This document shows positions 50,002-58,524 of a DNA stretch of 64,000 bases, one piece after another. The position numbers and the translations under genes were made by a program. Positions within the stretch are counted from its first letter, which is position 1. Every line of letters begins with the position of its first letter. The notes beneath the pieces were generated by a model. It worked only from the letters and a program-made list of their open reading frames with translations, had not been told where the DNA came from and did not search any database. Source of the stretch: Streptomyces lichenis (GTDB taxonomy: Bacteria > Actinomycetota > Actinomycetes > Streptomycetales > Streptomycetaceae); contig NZ_JALPTH010000013.1 of assembly GCF_023218175.1 (NCBI RefSeq), positions 124,001-188,000 of the forward strand, read 5' to 3'.

Positions 50002-50185
50002 GGGCGATCCCTGGGTTGTCGGGTCGTGCGGACACGCCCGGGCACGGTGGTGCCGGGCGGTGGGGGGTGGGCCGTACGCGGATCACGCGCGGGCCCGGGT
50101 GGGGTCGCCGACATGGGTGGGGCCGGCAGGGTGCGGCGCCGCCGTGCGGAACACGGTCCGGCGCCGCCGGCGGTACGGGGAGAAG

Positions 50186-51496
50186 TCAGAGAACCAGCGT
50201 CGCTTCGGGCCCTTCGGGCACCCGCAGCGCGTCGGTGAGGGCGGCGAAGGCACGCTCGGCGTCCCGGTCGGCGAGGACCGCGCGGTCCCACACCATCCGC
50301 AGCCGCAGCCCGTCGCCCTGGGTGACCGAGACCGCGAACGGGCCGCGCACCGGGCGCCCGTCCACCTCGGCCTCCCGGCCGGGGACACCGCCGAGGACCA
50401 GCGCCGGCCGGTCCCGTACATCGTCCACGGTCAGCAGCCCGGCCAGCGCCCCGGACCACGCGGAGCCCGCGGCCCTGGCCGCCTGGACCACCGCGTCGAA
50501 GGGGGTGTCGGCCCGGTCCAGGTCGTCCCACCAGCGCTCGGTGGTGGAGTCCCGGCCCGCCCCCTGATCCGAACCGGCGGGGAAGACCAGGGTGTTGAGG
50601 AAGCAGCCGAGCACCTCTTCGGCCCCCGGCGGCCGGCCGCCCCAGGGGTAGCCGAGCGGTACGGGCCCGCCCTCCGCCCCGTACAGCGCCTGCACCGCCG
50701 CCGTGCAGCCGTCCAGCAGGGCCGGGAAGCCCACCCCGCCGGGGACGCCCGGCAGCCGGACCCGCAAAGCGCCACTGGACGCGCCGGTCGCGGAGGGCAC
50801 CGGCGGTGCGGTGTGCTCCCGTACGGTGCGCAGCCGCTCGCCCCAGTAGTCCAGGGCGGCCGGGGTGGACGCGCGCTCCTCGGCGTCGAGCTGCGCCAGC
50901 ACCGCCGCCCGGTAGTCGGCCGGCCGGTCGTCCGCCCCGTCCCCGTCCGCCTCCTCGGCGCCCCGCTCCTCGTAGGCCGCGCCGAGCTCCGCCACGATCC
51001 GCCCCAGCGACCAGCCGTCGCACACGGCGTGGTCCAGGACGATGGCCAGGATCTCGCGGGCCTGTCCCGGTTCACCGCCGCCCGTGTCCTCCGCCAGCAG
51101 GATCCGCATCGGCGGCCCGTCCACGGCCCATTCGGCCAGGGCGCGGCGCAGCGCGTCCTCGGCGCTCTCCCCGGCCAGCCGGGCCACCCGGGCCACCGGG
51201 ACCTCCGGCTCGGCGAGCCGGAGCACCGGGATGCCCCGTACCACCGAGGGCCGGGCCCGCAGCGCGGGATGCCGGGCGGCCAGCCGCGCCGCCGCGGCGC
51301 GCAGCCGCTCCGGGTCCACGGTCCCCGCGGGGAAGGCGAAGAACATCGGCACCAGGTCCGGACGGCCCGCGCGGTCCAGGGCGCGCACCAGCAGAAAGCG
51401 GCGCTGCGCCCCGGTGGCCGGCAGCAGCAGCGGTGCCTCCCCGCCCTCGTCGAGCCGCCGGTAGCGGGCCAGGTACTGACCGGTGATGCTCTGCAC
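50186..51496 (-). CDS. Free-standing NRPS condensation-domain protein
   Basis: 436-aa protein covering a single condensation fold. It opens ATGAQRRFLLVRALDRAGRP. The active-site motif is DHAVCDG, where the first histidine of HHxxxDG is aspartate but the catalytic second histidine and DG are kept. The later part (FPALLDGCTAAVQALYGAEG; GCFLNTLVFPAG) matches the donor-acceptor floor region. It could supply condensation for the two A-T proteins that lack it, or an esterification/release step. GTG 51496 has GGAAGGG at 5 nt. A longer start at 51538 would overlap the MFS stop codon but lacks a ribosome site. Confidence 0.78.
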   Translation of the reverse strand: MQSITGQYLARYRRLDEGGEAPLLLPATGAQRRFLLVRALDRAGRPDLVPMFFAFPAGTVDPERLRAAAARLAARHPALRARPSVVRGIPVLRLAEPEVPVARVARLAGESAEDALRRALAEWAVDGPPMRILLAEDTGGGEPGQAREILAIVLDHAVCDGWSLGRIVAELGAAYEERGAEEADGDGADDRPADYRAAVLAQLDAEERASTPAALDYWGERLRTVREHTAPPVPSATGASSGALRVRLPGVPGGVGFPALLDGCTAAVQALYGAEGGPVPLGYPWGGRPPGAEEVLGCFLNTLVFPAGSDQGAGRDSTTERWWDDLDRADTPFDAVVQAARAAGSAWSGALAGLLTVDDVRDRPALVLGGVPGREAEVDGRPVRGPFAVSVTQGDGLRLRMVWDRAVLADRDAERAFAALTDALRVPEGPEATLVL

Positions 51497-51534
51497 GGGA
51501 TCCCTTCCGGAGGTGGTGTGTCGTCGTCCGCCGC

Positions 51535-52839
51535 TCATGGGGTGCCCGCCCCGGCGGGCGCGGCATCGTCGGCCTGGGCGTCGGCGTCCGCGGGGGCCGG
51601 CAGGTCGCGCATCCGGCGCAGCGGGGAGAGCAGCAGCGGCAGGGGGACCAGCAGGAAGCCGGCGGCGCAGCAGACCAGCGCCGTGCGCGGACCGAGGCCC
51701 TCGGCCAGGGCGCCACCCGCCAGCGCGCCCAGCGGCAGGGTGCCCCACATCAGGAACCGCAGGGTGGCGTTCATCCGGCCCAGCAGCCGCGGCGGGCAGA
51801 GCGACTGGCGGAAGCTCACCTGCGCCACGTTGTAGACCACCGCACCGAAGAACACCGTGCCCGAGGCCACCGCGAACAGGGCCGCGCCCGCGCCGCCGGA
51901 GGACAGCGGCCAGAGCACCGCGAAGGGGCCGGTGGCCAGCGGCGCCAGCCAGATCACCCGGGCCTGCCCGAACCGGCGGCCGATCGCCCCGGCGCACAGC
52001 GCACCGGCCAGTCCGCCGACGGCGGCCGCCGAGTACACCAACCCCAGTGCGGTGGGCGGCAGTTCCAGCGTCCGGACCAGGAAGACGGTCTGTACGGCCA
52101 TCAGGATGGCGGCGAGGAAGTTCCCCAGGGCGGTGGCGGCGGCGATCACCCGCAGCAGCGGGTGGCGGACGACGAAGCGGAGCCCCTCGGCGACCTCCCC
52201 GGTGAGCGAGGCGCCCGGCACGGGCTCCGGCCGCTCCTCGGTGTCCTTGATGCCGAGCAGGAACAGCGCGCTGAGCGCATAGCCGACCGCGTTGGCCGCG
52301 ACCGCCAGCTGGGCCCCCGCGAGCTGCACCAGCCCGCCCCCGAGACCGGGGCCCGCCACCTGCGCGGAGGAACGCACCACCTCCAGCGCGCCGTTGCCGG
52401 CCACCAGCTGTTCACGGGGGAGCAGCCGGGGCAGGAAGCTCTGGTGCGCCACGTCGAAGAAGACGGTGGCGGCCCCGGTGACCAGGGCCACCAGATAGAG
52501 CTGGGCCATCGTCAGGACCCCGGCGATCCCGGCCAGCGGGACGCTCGCCATGGCGGCCGCCCGGACCACGTCGGCGCGGATCATCAGCGGAAGCTTGCGC
52601 ATCCGGTCGACCCAGGCCCCGGCGGGCAGGCCGATCAGCAGAAAGGCGGCCGTCTCCGCGGCAGTGAGCGCGCCCACCTCCAGCGGGGAGGCGTCGAGTA
52701 CGAGGACGGCCACCAGCGGCAGCGCCACCAGGGTGATCTGGGCGCCCGCCTGGCCGGCCGCGGCGCCGGCCAGCAGCAACCGGAAGTCCCGCAGGCGCAG
52801 CGGACCCCCGCGCCCGGAGACGGTGTGGGTTACGGACAT
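51535..52839 (-). CDS. MFS exporter (EntS/MFS_3-like, ~12 TM)
   Basis: 434-aa major-facilitator protein. LRDFRLLLAGAAAGQAGAQI in the first helix, the motif-A loop GAWVDRMRKLPLM and FDVAHQSFLPRLLPREQLV are typical of the MFS_3 group. That group includes enterobactin exporter EntS and macrolide pumps. It probably exports the peptide made by the NRPS genes, being first in their row and in the same direction. ATG 52839 is preceded by GAAGG at about 9 nt; a GTG at 52854 is the alternative. Confidence 0.88.
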   Translation of the reverse strand: MSVTHTVSGRGGPLRLRDFRLLLAGAAAGQAGAQITLVALPLVAVLVLDASPLEVGALTAAETAAFLLIGLPAGAWVDRMRKLPLMIRADVVRAAAMASVPLAGIAGVLTMAQLYLVALVTGAATVFFDVAHQSFLPRLLPREQLVAGNGALEVVRSSAQVAGPGLGGGLVQLAGAQLAVAANAVGYALSALFLLGIKDTEERPEPVPGASLTGEVAEGLRFVVRHPLLRVIAAATALGNFLAAILMAVQTVFLVRTLELPPTALGLVYSAAAVGGLAGALCAGAIGRRFGQARVIWLAPLATGPFAVLWPLSSGGAGAALFAVASGTVFFGAVVYNVAQVSFRQSLCPPRLLGRMNATLRFLMWGTLPLGALAGGALAEGLGPRTALVCCAAGFLLVPLPLLLSPLRRMRDLPAPADADAQADDAAPAGAGTP

Positions 52840-52860
52840 ATGAGCGACCTTCACCGAACG

Positions 52861-52901
52861 AATGATCAGTCGTCAACGCGAGCTGTCCATTTTTGATCAT
52901 T
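52861..52901. promoter_or_regulatory. Inverted repeat AATGATCA / TGATCATT upstream of the NRPS exporter
   Basis: Perfect 8-bp arms at 52861-52868 and 52894-52901, 25 nt apart, within an AT-rich stretch just upstream of the leftward operon's start. A candidate operator or looping site; no regulator gene is adjacent. Confidence 0.35.
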
Positions 52902-53228
52902 TTTCTTCGGCGTTTTAGCAACGGTGCAGGAAATTTTCCGCGATGGGGAGACGGTCTCCGGATGAAGCGCGGTGATCTCTGAGCGGTGTCACCCCGTGCG
53001 GCACCGCGAACACGGTCCGCCACCGCCACCCGGGAGGCCGCCGACGCCCTCCGCGAACCAACGGGGGTCACTCTGGCCGAAAGTTGCCACTTTCCCTCCA
53101 CACAGGCGGAATGGGTCATTCCTTCTGCTAAGGAGTGCAAGAGGCACCCATTCGCCCGCGCGCCCACCCGGCCGTCTTCCGGGCTTCTGCACCGGTGCGC
53201 TGCGTTGTGTTGTGAACATGACGTCGTT

Positions 53229-53269
53229 GTGACCGGTGTGAAGGTCACGTGTGTCTCACTCGATGAGAC
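53229..53269 (+). promoter_or_regulatory. Two short inverted repeats upstream of the protease gene
   Basis: GTGACC-N8-GGTCAC (53229-53248) and GTCTCA-CTCGA-TGAGAC (53253-53269) lie one after the other, about 100-140 nt before the GTG start. Extracellular protease genes are usually tightly controlled, so these are candidate operators. Confidence 0.35.
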
Positions 53270-53370
53270 TTGTCGCCGTCGCCGAGGCGTCGGAATAGTG
53301 AGCGGCCCATCCTCCGTGCCACCCGGTGCCCCACGCTCCGCACGGCACGGCCCCACAGGAAGGCGACACA

Positions 53371-54465
53371 GTGAATCATCGTCGAACGACGAAGCGGCGG
53401 ACGGCAGTGGTGACGGGCGGCGCCATAGCGGCCCTGCTCGGCGCGGGCCTGACCATCCAGACCGCGAACGCCAGCCAGGACCCGGGCGCGGAAGCGCCGA
53501 AGCCCCGGACCCTGTCGGTGGCGGCGGCCGGCTCGCTGGCCTCGAAGCTGGAGTCCACGCTGGGTACCGAGGCGGCGGGCGCCTACTACGACGCCTCGGC
53601 GAGGAAGCTCGTGGTGAATGTGGTGGATCAGGCGGGTGTGGACGCGGTGCGTGCGGCGGGTGGTGAGGCCAGAGTCGTGGAGAACACGCTGGTGGAGCTG
53701 AAGGCGGCCCGTGGTGAGCTGAAGAAGGACGCCTCGGTGCCGGGCACCTCCTGGGCGGTCGACCCCGAGACCAACACGGTGATCGTGACCGCCGACCGCA
53801 CGGTGAAGGGTGCGGATCTGGCGAAGGTGACCGCGGCGGTCGAGGAGCTGGGCGGCAAGGCGGAGTTGAAGCGCACCCAGGGCGAGTTCCGCACCTTCCT
53901 CTCCGGCGGGGACGCGATCCACTCCGGCGGCGGGCGCTGCTCCCTGGGCTTCAACGTGGTGAAGGACGGTGCGCCGCACTTCATCACGGCGGGGCACTGC
54001 GGTGAGACGGGTAGTGAGTGGTCGGAGTCGGCGGGGGGTGCGCCGGTGGGGACGATGGTGGATTCGCAGTTCCCGGGCAATGACTTCGCGTTGGTGAAGT
54101 ACGCGGGTGATGTGCGGGCGCCGAGTGAGGTGAACCTGTACGGCGGTGGGACGCAGGCGATCACCAAGGCGGCCGAGGCGACCGTGGGGATGAAGGTGAC
54201 GCGTTCGGGTTCGACGACGCAGGTGCATGAGGGCACGGTGACGGGGTTGGACGCCACGGTGAACTACGGCAATGGTGATGTGGTGGAGGGTCTGATCCAG
54301 ACCGATGTGTGTGCGGAGCCGGGGGACAGTGGCGGTTCGCTGTTCTCGGGTGACGCGGCGGTGGGTCTGACCTCGGGTGGCAGTGGGGACTGCTCCTCGG
54401 GTGGGGAGACCTTCTTCCAGCCGGTGACCGAGGCGCTGAGCGCCACCGGCGCCACCATCGGCTGA
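53371..54465 (+). CDS. Streptogrisin-type S1 serine protease (prepro form)
   Basis: 364-aa secreted chymotrypsin-like protease. A basic twin-arginine-containing signal (NHRRTTKRRTAVVTGGAIAA) is followed by an alpha-lytic-type propeptide to about residue 180, then the mature enzyme. The catalytic triad is in ITAGHC, GNDFALVKY and PGDSGGSLF; disulfide cysteines flank His and Ser. The propeptide acts as a folding chaperone and is cut off outside the cell. GTG 53371 follows AGGAAGG. Codon use from about 53600 to 54460 contains more T/G third positions (TTGGTG, GGTGTG) than neighbours. Confidence 0.93.
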   Translation: MNHRRTTKRRTAVVTGGAIAALLGAGLTIQTANASQDPGAEAPKPRTLSVAAAGSLASKLESTLGTEAAGAYYDASARKLVVNVVDQAGVDAVRAAGGEARVVENTLVELKAARGELKKDASVPGTSWAVDPETNTVIVTADRTVKGADLAKVTAAVEELGGKAELKRTQGEFRTFLSGGDAIHSGGGRCSLGFNVVKDGAPHFITAGHCGETGSEWSESAGGAPVGTMVDSQFPGNDFALVKYAGDVRAPSEVNLYGGGTQAITKAAEATVGMKVTRSGSTTQVHEGTVTGLDATVNYGNGDVVEGLIQTDVCAEPGDSGGSLFSGDAAVGLTSGGSGDCSSGGETFFQPVTEALSATGATIG

Positions 54466-54488
54466 CCCCAGCGGCACCAGCGCACGGC

Positions 54489-54520
54489 AGGGCCCCGGAT
54501 GCTCAGGCACCCGGGGCCCT
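54489..54520 (+). terminator. Hairpin terminator after the protease gene
   Basis: 10-bp stem AGGGCCCCGG / CCGGGGCCCT with a 12-nt loop, 23 nt after the stop codon. Confidence 0.75.
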
Positions 54521-54667
54521 TCGCCCTGCCCGCCCCCAGGCCCGTCCCCTCACCGGTGTCCCGATCCCGTCGTCCACCCTCCCCGCCCTCGCCCCGGTCG
54601 TTATCATGTGGACGTTTTCCACGTTGGGCCGTTGAAAACCGAACCGCGACGCCCGATGGGAGGGGCC

Positions 54668-55126
54668 ATGCCGCAGACACTCGGGACGGACAGCGTGGCG
54701 AGCACCGCCGCGCTGCTGAGGGAGGAACTGCCCCGGCTGGAGCAGCGCAAGGCGGATCTGGAACGGGATCTGGCCGCCGTCTCAAGCCGGTTGGACGCCG
54801 TCCGCACCGCCCTCGGCGCCCTCCAGGCCCTCACCGCCTCCGCCTCGCCCGCCGCGCCCCGGGCAACCCCCGCCCACCAGGCGGCGATCGGAGGAGCGGA
54901 CGCCGGGCCCGCGGGCTGGCCCGGCGGACTGACCGAGCAGGTGGCCGCCATCCTGGCCGCGCACGGCGGAGCGGCGATGCGGGCCCGGGACGTGGCCGCG
55001 CTGCTGGGCCGGGACACCTCCAACAACGCCATCAACACCGTACGCGGCACCCTGGACCGGCTCGTCGCCACCTCCCGCGCCCACCGCGCCGGCCGCGGCC
55101 TCTACCAGGCGCCACCACCCCGCTGA
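54668..55126 (+). CDS. Hypothetical protein with coiled coil and winged-helix-like C-terminus
   Basis: 152-aa protein. Residues 10-65 are a heptad-rich helix (LLREELPRLEQRKADLERDL). After a Pro/Ala linker, LTEQVAAILAAHGGAAMRAR, DVAALLGRDTSNNAINTVRG and RLVATSRAHRAGRGLYQ look like a winged helix of the sort that predicts transcription control. GGGAGGGG precedes ATG 54668. Earlier in-frame ATGs lack sites. A short GTGGA/TCCAC inverted repeat at 54608-54622 lies upstream. Confidence 0.72.
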   Translation: MPQTLGTDSVASTAALLREELPRLEQRKADLERDLAAVSSRLDAVRTALGALQALTASASPAAPRATPAHQAAIGGADAGPAGWPGGLTEQVAAILAAHGGAAMRARDVAALLGRDTSNNAINTVRGTLDRLVATSRAHRAGRGLYQAPPPR

Positions 55127-55190
55127 CCCCGCGCCAGAAGCACCAGCCCCCGCAAGCACCAGCCCTCAAGCGCGCTGGTCCTCACAAGCG

Positions 55191-56399
55191 CTATTCCGTC
55201 GAGCCGAAGGCCAGCCCCGTGCCCACCAACCGGGCCCGGATACCCGACTCCTCCACGGACACATCCCGCACCCGGATGTCCCGGGCCGACTCGGGCAGCG
55301 CGTAGGAGAAGGAGAGCCGGTCGGTCAGGGCCGGCGGCCGCAGCTTCAGCAGGGCGTCCACCAGGCCGGGATCGATGCCCGCCTTCTCCAGCAGCCAGGG
55401 GTGCTCGACCACCAGGTCCACCAGGTTGACCTGGCTCAACTGCTGGAGGAACCGCGGCGATCCGGTCAGCCGGTGCAGCTCCTCCTCGCCGTGCAGCGCA
55501 CGGTCCACCGCCGACTTCGGCAGCCCCAGCCGCCGGGTCAGCGCGGGCACCCCGAGCAGCGCCTTGGCCTCGGCGGCGGTGGAGCTGATCCGGCGGGCGG
55601 CCGCCGGGTGCAACCGCAGCCCCGCCTCGGGGCCCTCGCCCGGGCGATAGGTGAACAGCCCCGGCACATCCAGCCGCATCCCCGCGATCGTCGTGGAGAG
55701 CGACCTGCCGCCCTGTGCCCCCACCGTCGCCCTCGCCTGGAGCCGCAGTTCCCGGCCGGCCACCGGCAGGGTGCCGGTGATCAGCACCTCCCGCTTCCCG
55801 GCCTTGCTGAACTTCAGCTGGGAGGCACCCAGTTCACGGCTGAGATCATCGAAGGAGAGCAGTACGCCACCGTCCATCCGGTCGATGACGGCCCCCTGCA
55901 CCGAGCTCGGCAGGTCGCCGACGACATGGATGTTCTGCGCGGTCGCCTGCACCTCGGCCAGCGACACCTTGCTCGCCGCCACGTCCGGGACCGTGACCCG
56001 CGCCCGGTCGATCCGCTTGTCCAGTACCTGGGTGAGGAAGGGGAACCCGTCGATGTCCACCTGCGGACGGGCGGCCAGGTGCAGCGACTGCTGGATACTC
56101 TCCTCGGTCTTCTGCTCCGCGTACGCCACGGCCAGCCGGTCACCGGCGACCAGCAGCACCGCGCCGACCAGCGCGGTCGCCCCCAGCTTCAGCACCACGG
56201 GCACCCCCGCCAGCCGGCTCCTGCCCCGGTGGGAGCGGTGCCGAGGCGGGGACCACTCCTCCCGCTCGCGGTCCGAGCTGACGGCGCCGGTCAGATCGGC
56301 GAAGTCGTCGCGGCCGGCGTCACGCTCCGCTCCGAAGTCGGGCTCCGGGTCGGCGAGCGCGGCCAGTTCGTCGTAGGGATTGGGGCGTTGTGATGTCAT
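55191..56399 (-). CDS. DUF2993 (LmeA-like) membrane-anchored envelope protein
   Basis: 402-aa protein. A disordered acidic/charged N-terminal region (about 75 residues) precedes one transmembrane helix (VVLKLGATALVGAVLLVAGD). An extracytoplasmic DUF2993 domain follows, with VDIDGFPFLTQVLDKRIDRA and VVGDLPSSVQGAVIDRMDGG. The mycobacterial relative LmeA takes part in lipomannan elongation and binds phosphoinositides; roles in Streptomyces are not established. The start is uncertain: ATG 56399, ATG 56417 and GTG 56423 are all in frame without clear ribosome sites. MTSQRPNPYDELAALADP looks like the natural beginning. Confidence 0.82.
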   Translation of the reverse strand: MTSQRPNPYDELAALADPEPDFGAERDAGRDDFADLTGAVSSDREREEWSPPRHRSHRGRSRLAGVPVVLKLGATALVGAVLLVAGDRLAVAYAEQKTEESIQQSLHLAARPQVDIDGFPFLTQVLDKRIDRARVTVPDVAASKVSLAEVQATAQNIHVVGDLPSSVQGAVIDRMDGGVLLSFDDLSRELGASQLKFSKAGKREVLITGTLPVAGRELRLQARATVGAQGGRSLSTTIAGMRLDVPGLFTYRPGEGPEAGLRLHPAAARRISSTAAEAKALLGVPALTRRLGLPKSAVDRALHGEEELHRLTGSPRFLQQLSQVNLVDLVVEHPWLLEKAGIDPGLVDALLKLRPPALTDRLSFSYALPESARDIRVRDVSVEESGIRARLVGTGLAFGSTE

Positions 56400-56537
56400 G
56401 CGTGTGGGGGATCGCATCACCACATCCCATCATGGGCCCCGCCGGTCGCCGCAAGCCGAGCCGCCGCGCGCCGACGAGACCTTGGCCACGTCCCGCACCG
56501 GCGGCGCGACCCGGCCATCTCGTGCGGTGCCATCTCG

Positions 56538-56543
56538 TACAGT
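56538..56543 (+). promoter_or_regulatory. -10 element TACAGT, leaderless-type promoter
   Basis: TACAGT is 7 nt before the ATG of the VOC gene at 56551, with no ribosome-binding site between. Confidence 0.5.
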
Positions 56544-56550
56544 GACGGCC

Positions 56551-56934
56551 ATGGCATGCCGCATCAGTGAACTGGTCATCGACGCGACGGACCCCGGCCG
56601 GCTGGCCGCCTTCTGGAGCGAGGTCCTCGGCTACGCCGAACTCGGCCGGGACGAGGACGGATCCATCGAGATCGGCCCGCCCGGCGCAGGCTTCGGCGGC
56701 CCCCAGCCCACCCTGATCCTCAGCCCGACCGGCGACCCCCGCCCGGCCAAGCTCCGGCTGCACATCGACGTCAGCCCCACCGACCAGGACCAGGACGCCG
56801 AACTGCGACGACTGCTCGCCCTCGGCGCCGAGCCGGTGGACATCGGCCAGACCGGTGACGAGAGCTGGCACGTCCTCGCCGACCCCGAGGGCAACGAGTT
56901 CTGCCTGCTGCGCACCCGGATCCAGCCCGTGTGA
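56551..56934 (+). CDS. VOC-family (glyoxalase-like) protein
   Basis: 127-aa vicinal-oxygen-chelate fold. ISELVIDATDPGRLAAFWSE and the repeated half KLRLHIDVSPTDQDQDAELR, ending LADPEGNEFCLL, give the two beta-alpha-beta units with likely metal ligands (His/Glu). This short type is often annotated glyoxalase/dioxygenase-like and is mostly uncharacterised. It is divergent from the DUF2993 gene. Confidence 0.85.
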   Translation: MACRISELVIDATDPGRLAAFWSEVLGYAELGRDEDGSIEIGPPGAGFGGPQPTLILSPTGDPRPAKLRLHIDVSPTDQDQDAELRRLLALGAEPVDIGQTGDESWHVLADPEGNEFCLLRTRIQPV

Positions 56935-57036
56935 CCCCCGGTCCGTGAGCGGCGGAGAGGGGTCCCGCCCGGGCCCCCGCCGCCGATGTCGTTTTCCTGC
57001 CAGCGACCGGGGCCGCCGCTGCTGGATGCTGATCCC

Positions 57037-58512
57037 ATGCACACCGACACCGAGCACTGCGTCCGGGCCGTGCGGTCCAAGGACGCACGGTTCGACGGCT
57101 GGTTCTTCACCGCCGTACTCACCACCCGCATCTACTGCCGGCCCAGCTGCCCGGTCGTGCCGCCCAAGGCCGAGAACATGATCTTCTACCCCAGCGCCGC
57201 CGCCTGCCAGCGGGCCGGCTTCCGGGCCTGCAAGCGGTGCCGACCGGACACCAGCCCCGGGTCACCGGAGTGGAACGCCCGCGCCGACACCGTCGCCCGG
57301 GCGATGCGGCTGATCCGCGACGGCGTGGTGGACCGCGAGGGCGTGCCCGGTCTCGCCGCCCGGCTCGGCTACTCCGCCCGCCAGATCGAACGCCAGCTGC
57401 GCGCCGAACTCGGCGCCGGACCGCTCGCCCTCGCCCGCGCCCAGCGGGCCCAGACGGCCCGGGTGCTCATCGAGACCACCGCACTGCCCTTCGCGCATGT
57501 CGCCTTCGCCGCCGGCTTCTCCTCGGTGCGCACCTTCAACGACACCGTGCGCGAGGTCTTCGCGCTCGCCCCCGGAGAACTGCGGGCCCGGGCGGCCCGC
57601 CGGGCGGGGGCCGTCGGGGCCAGCCCCGGCACCATCGAGCTGCGGCTGCCCCACCGCACCCCGCTCACCCCCGGCAACCTCTTCGGCCACCTCGCCGCCA
57701 CCGGCGTCCCGGGCGTGGAGGAGTGGCGCGACGGCGCCTACCGGCGCACCCTCGCCCTGCCGCACGGCCACGGCATCGTCACCCTCACCCCGCGCCCCGG
57801 GCACATCGGCTGCCGGCTCTCCCTCACCGACCCGCGCGATCTGACCCTCGCCGTCAACCGCTGCCGCTGGCTGCTCGACCTGGACGCCGACCCGCTCGCC
57901 GTGGACGAGCAGCTGAGCGCCGACCCGATGCTCGCCCCGCTGGTGGCGGCGGCCCCCGGCCGGCGGGTGCCGCGTACCGTCGACCCGGCCGAGTTCGCCG
58001 TCCGCGCGGTGCTCGGCCAGCAGGTCTCCACCGCCGCCGCCCGCACCCACGCCGCCCGGCTGGTCATCGCGCACGGGAAGCCCGTCGAGGACCCCGACGG
58101 CGGCCTCACCCACCTCTTCCCCAGCCCCGGGGCGCTGGCCTCGCTCGACCCGGAGGCCCTGGCGCTGCCGCGCAGCCGCCGCACCACCCTGACCACCCTG
58201 GTCGCCGCGCTGGCCGACGGCACCGTACGGCTCGGCCCCGACACCCACTGGGACGAGGCCCGCGACCGGCTGGCCGAACTGCCCGGCATCGGCCCCTGGA
58301 CCATCGAGACCATCGCCATGCGCGCCCTCGGCGACCCGGACGCCTTCCTCGCCACCGACCTCGGCGTCCGCAAGGCGGCCCAGCGGCTCGACCTGCCCGC
58401 CACCCCCGCCGCGCTCACCGCCCGCACCGCCCCCTGGCGGCCCTGGCGCGCCTACGCTGTCCAGCATCTGTGGGCCACCGACAACCACCCGATCAACACC
58501 CTGCCCAGCTGA
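57037..58512 (+). CDS. alkA: Ada-AraC-AlkA fusion, DNA-3-methyladenine glycosylase II type
   Basis: 491-aa multidomain repair protein. Residues 1-75 are the Ada zinc domain with four cysteines (IYCRPSCPV ... CKRCRPD). About 85-190 is an AraC-type double helix-turn-helix (ARLGYSARQIERQL; FAAGFSSVRTFND). About 200-491 is an AlkA glycosylase, with the HhH-GPD motif LPGIGPWTIETIAMRAL and the catalytic aspartate in FLATDLGV. It excises alkylated bases and probably senses methyl phosphotriesters to activate transcription. The start is ATG 57037, giving the standard Ada beginning. The ogt gene follows 12 nt downstream. Confidence 0.92.
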   Translation: MHTDTEHCVRAVRSKDARFDGWFFTAVLTTRIYCRPSCPVVPPKAENMIFYPSAAACQRAGFRACKRCRPDTSPGSPEWNARADTVARAMRLIRDGVVDREGVPGLAARLGYSARQIERQLRAELGAGPLALARAQRAQTARVLIETTALPFAHVAFAAGFSSVRTFNDTVREVFALAPGELRARAARRAGAVGASPGTIELRLPHRTPLTPGNLFGHLAATGVPGVEEWRDGAYRRTLALPHGHGIVTLTPRPGHIGCRLSLTDPRDLTLAVNRCRWLLDLDADPLAVDEQLSADPMLAPLVAAAPGRRVPRTVDPAEFAVRAVLGQQVSTAAARTHAARLVIAHGKPVEDPDGGLTHLFPSPGALASLDPEALALPRSRRTTLTTLVAALADGTVRLGPDTHWDEARDRLAELPGIGPWTIETIAMRALGDPDAFLATDLGVRKAAQRLDLPATPAALTARTAPWRPWRAYAVQHLWATDNHPINTLPS

Positions 58513-58524
58513 GGAGCACCCGTC

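Larger units (their letters stand above)
52855..53370. other. Gene-free divergent promoter region, NRPS locus / protease
   Basis: 516 nt without a supported gene. The left part is unusually AT-rich (TTTTTGATCATTTTTCTTC near 52895) and has an inverted repeat. The right part before the protease gene has two further inverted repeats. Both directions probably have promoters here. Confidence 0.55.

Noticed and set aside
46897..50238. Long plus-strand open frame opposite the C-A-T NRPS gene
   Set aside because: Antisense shadow with Gln/Arg/Gly-rich sequence and no motif, while the other strand has intact NRPS core motifs.
52972..53232. Short open frame in the gap before the protease gene
   Set aside because: No ribosome site, unnatural Arg/Pro/His composition, and overlaps probable regulatory repeats.
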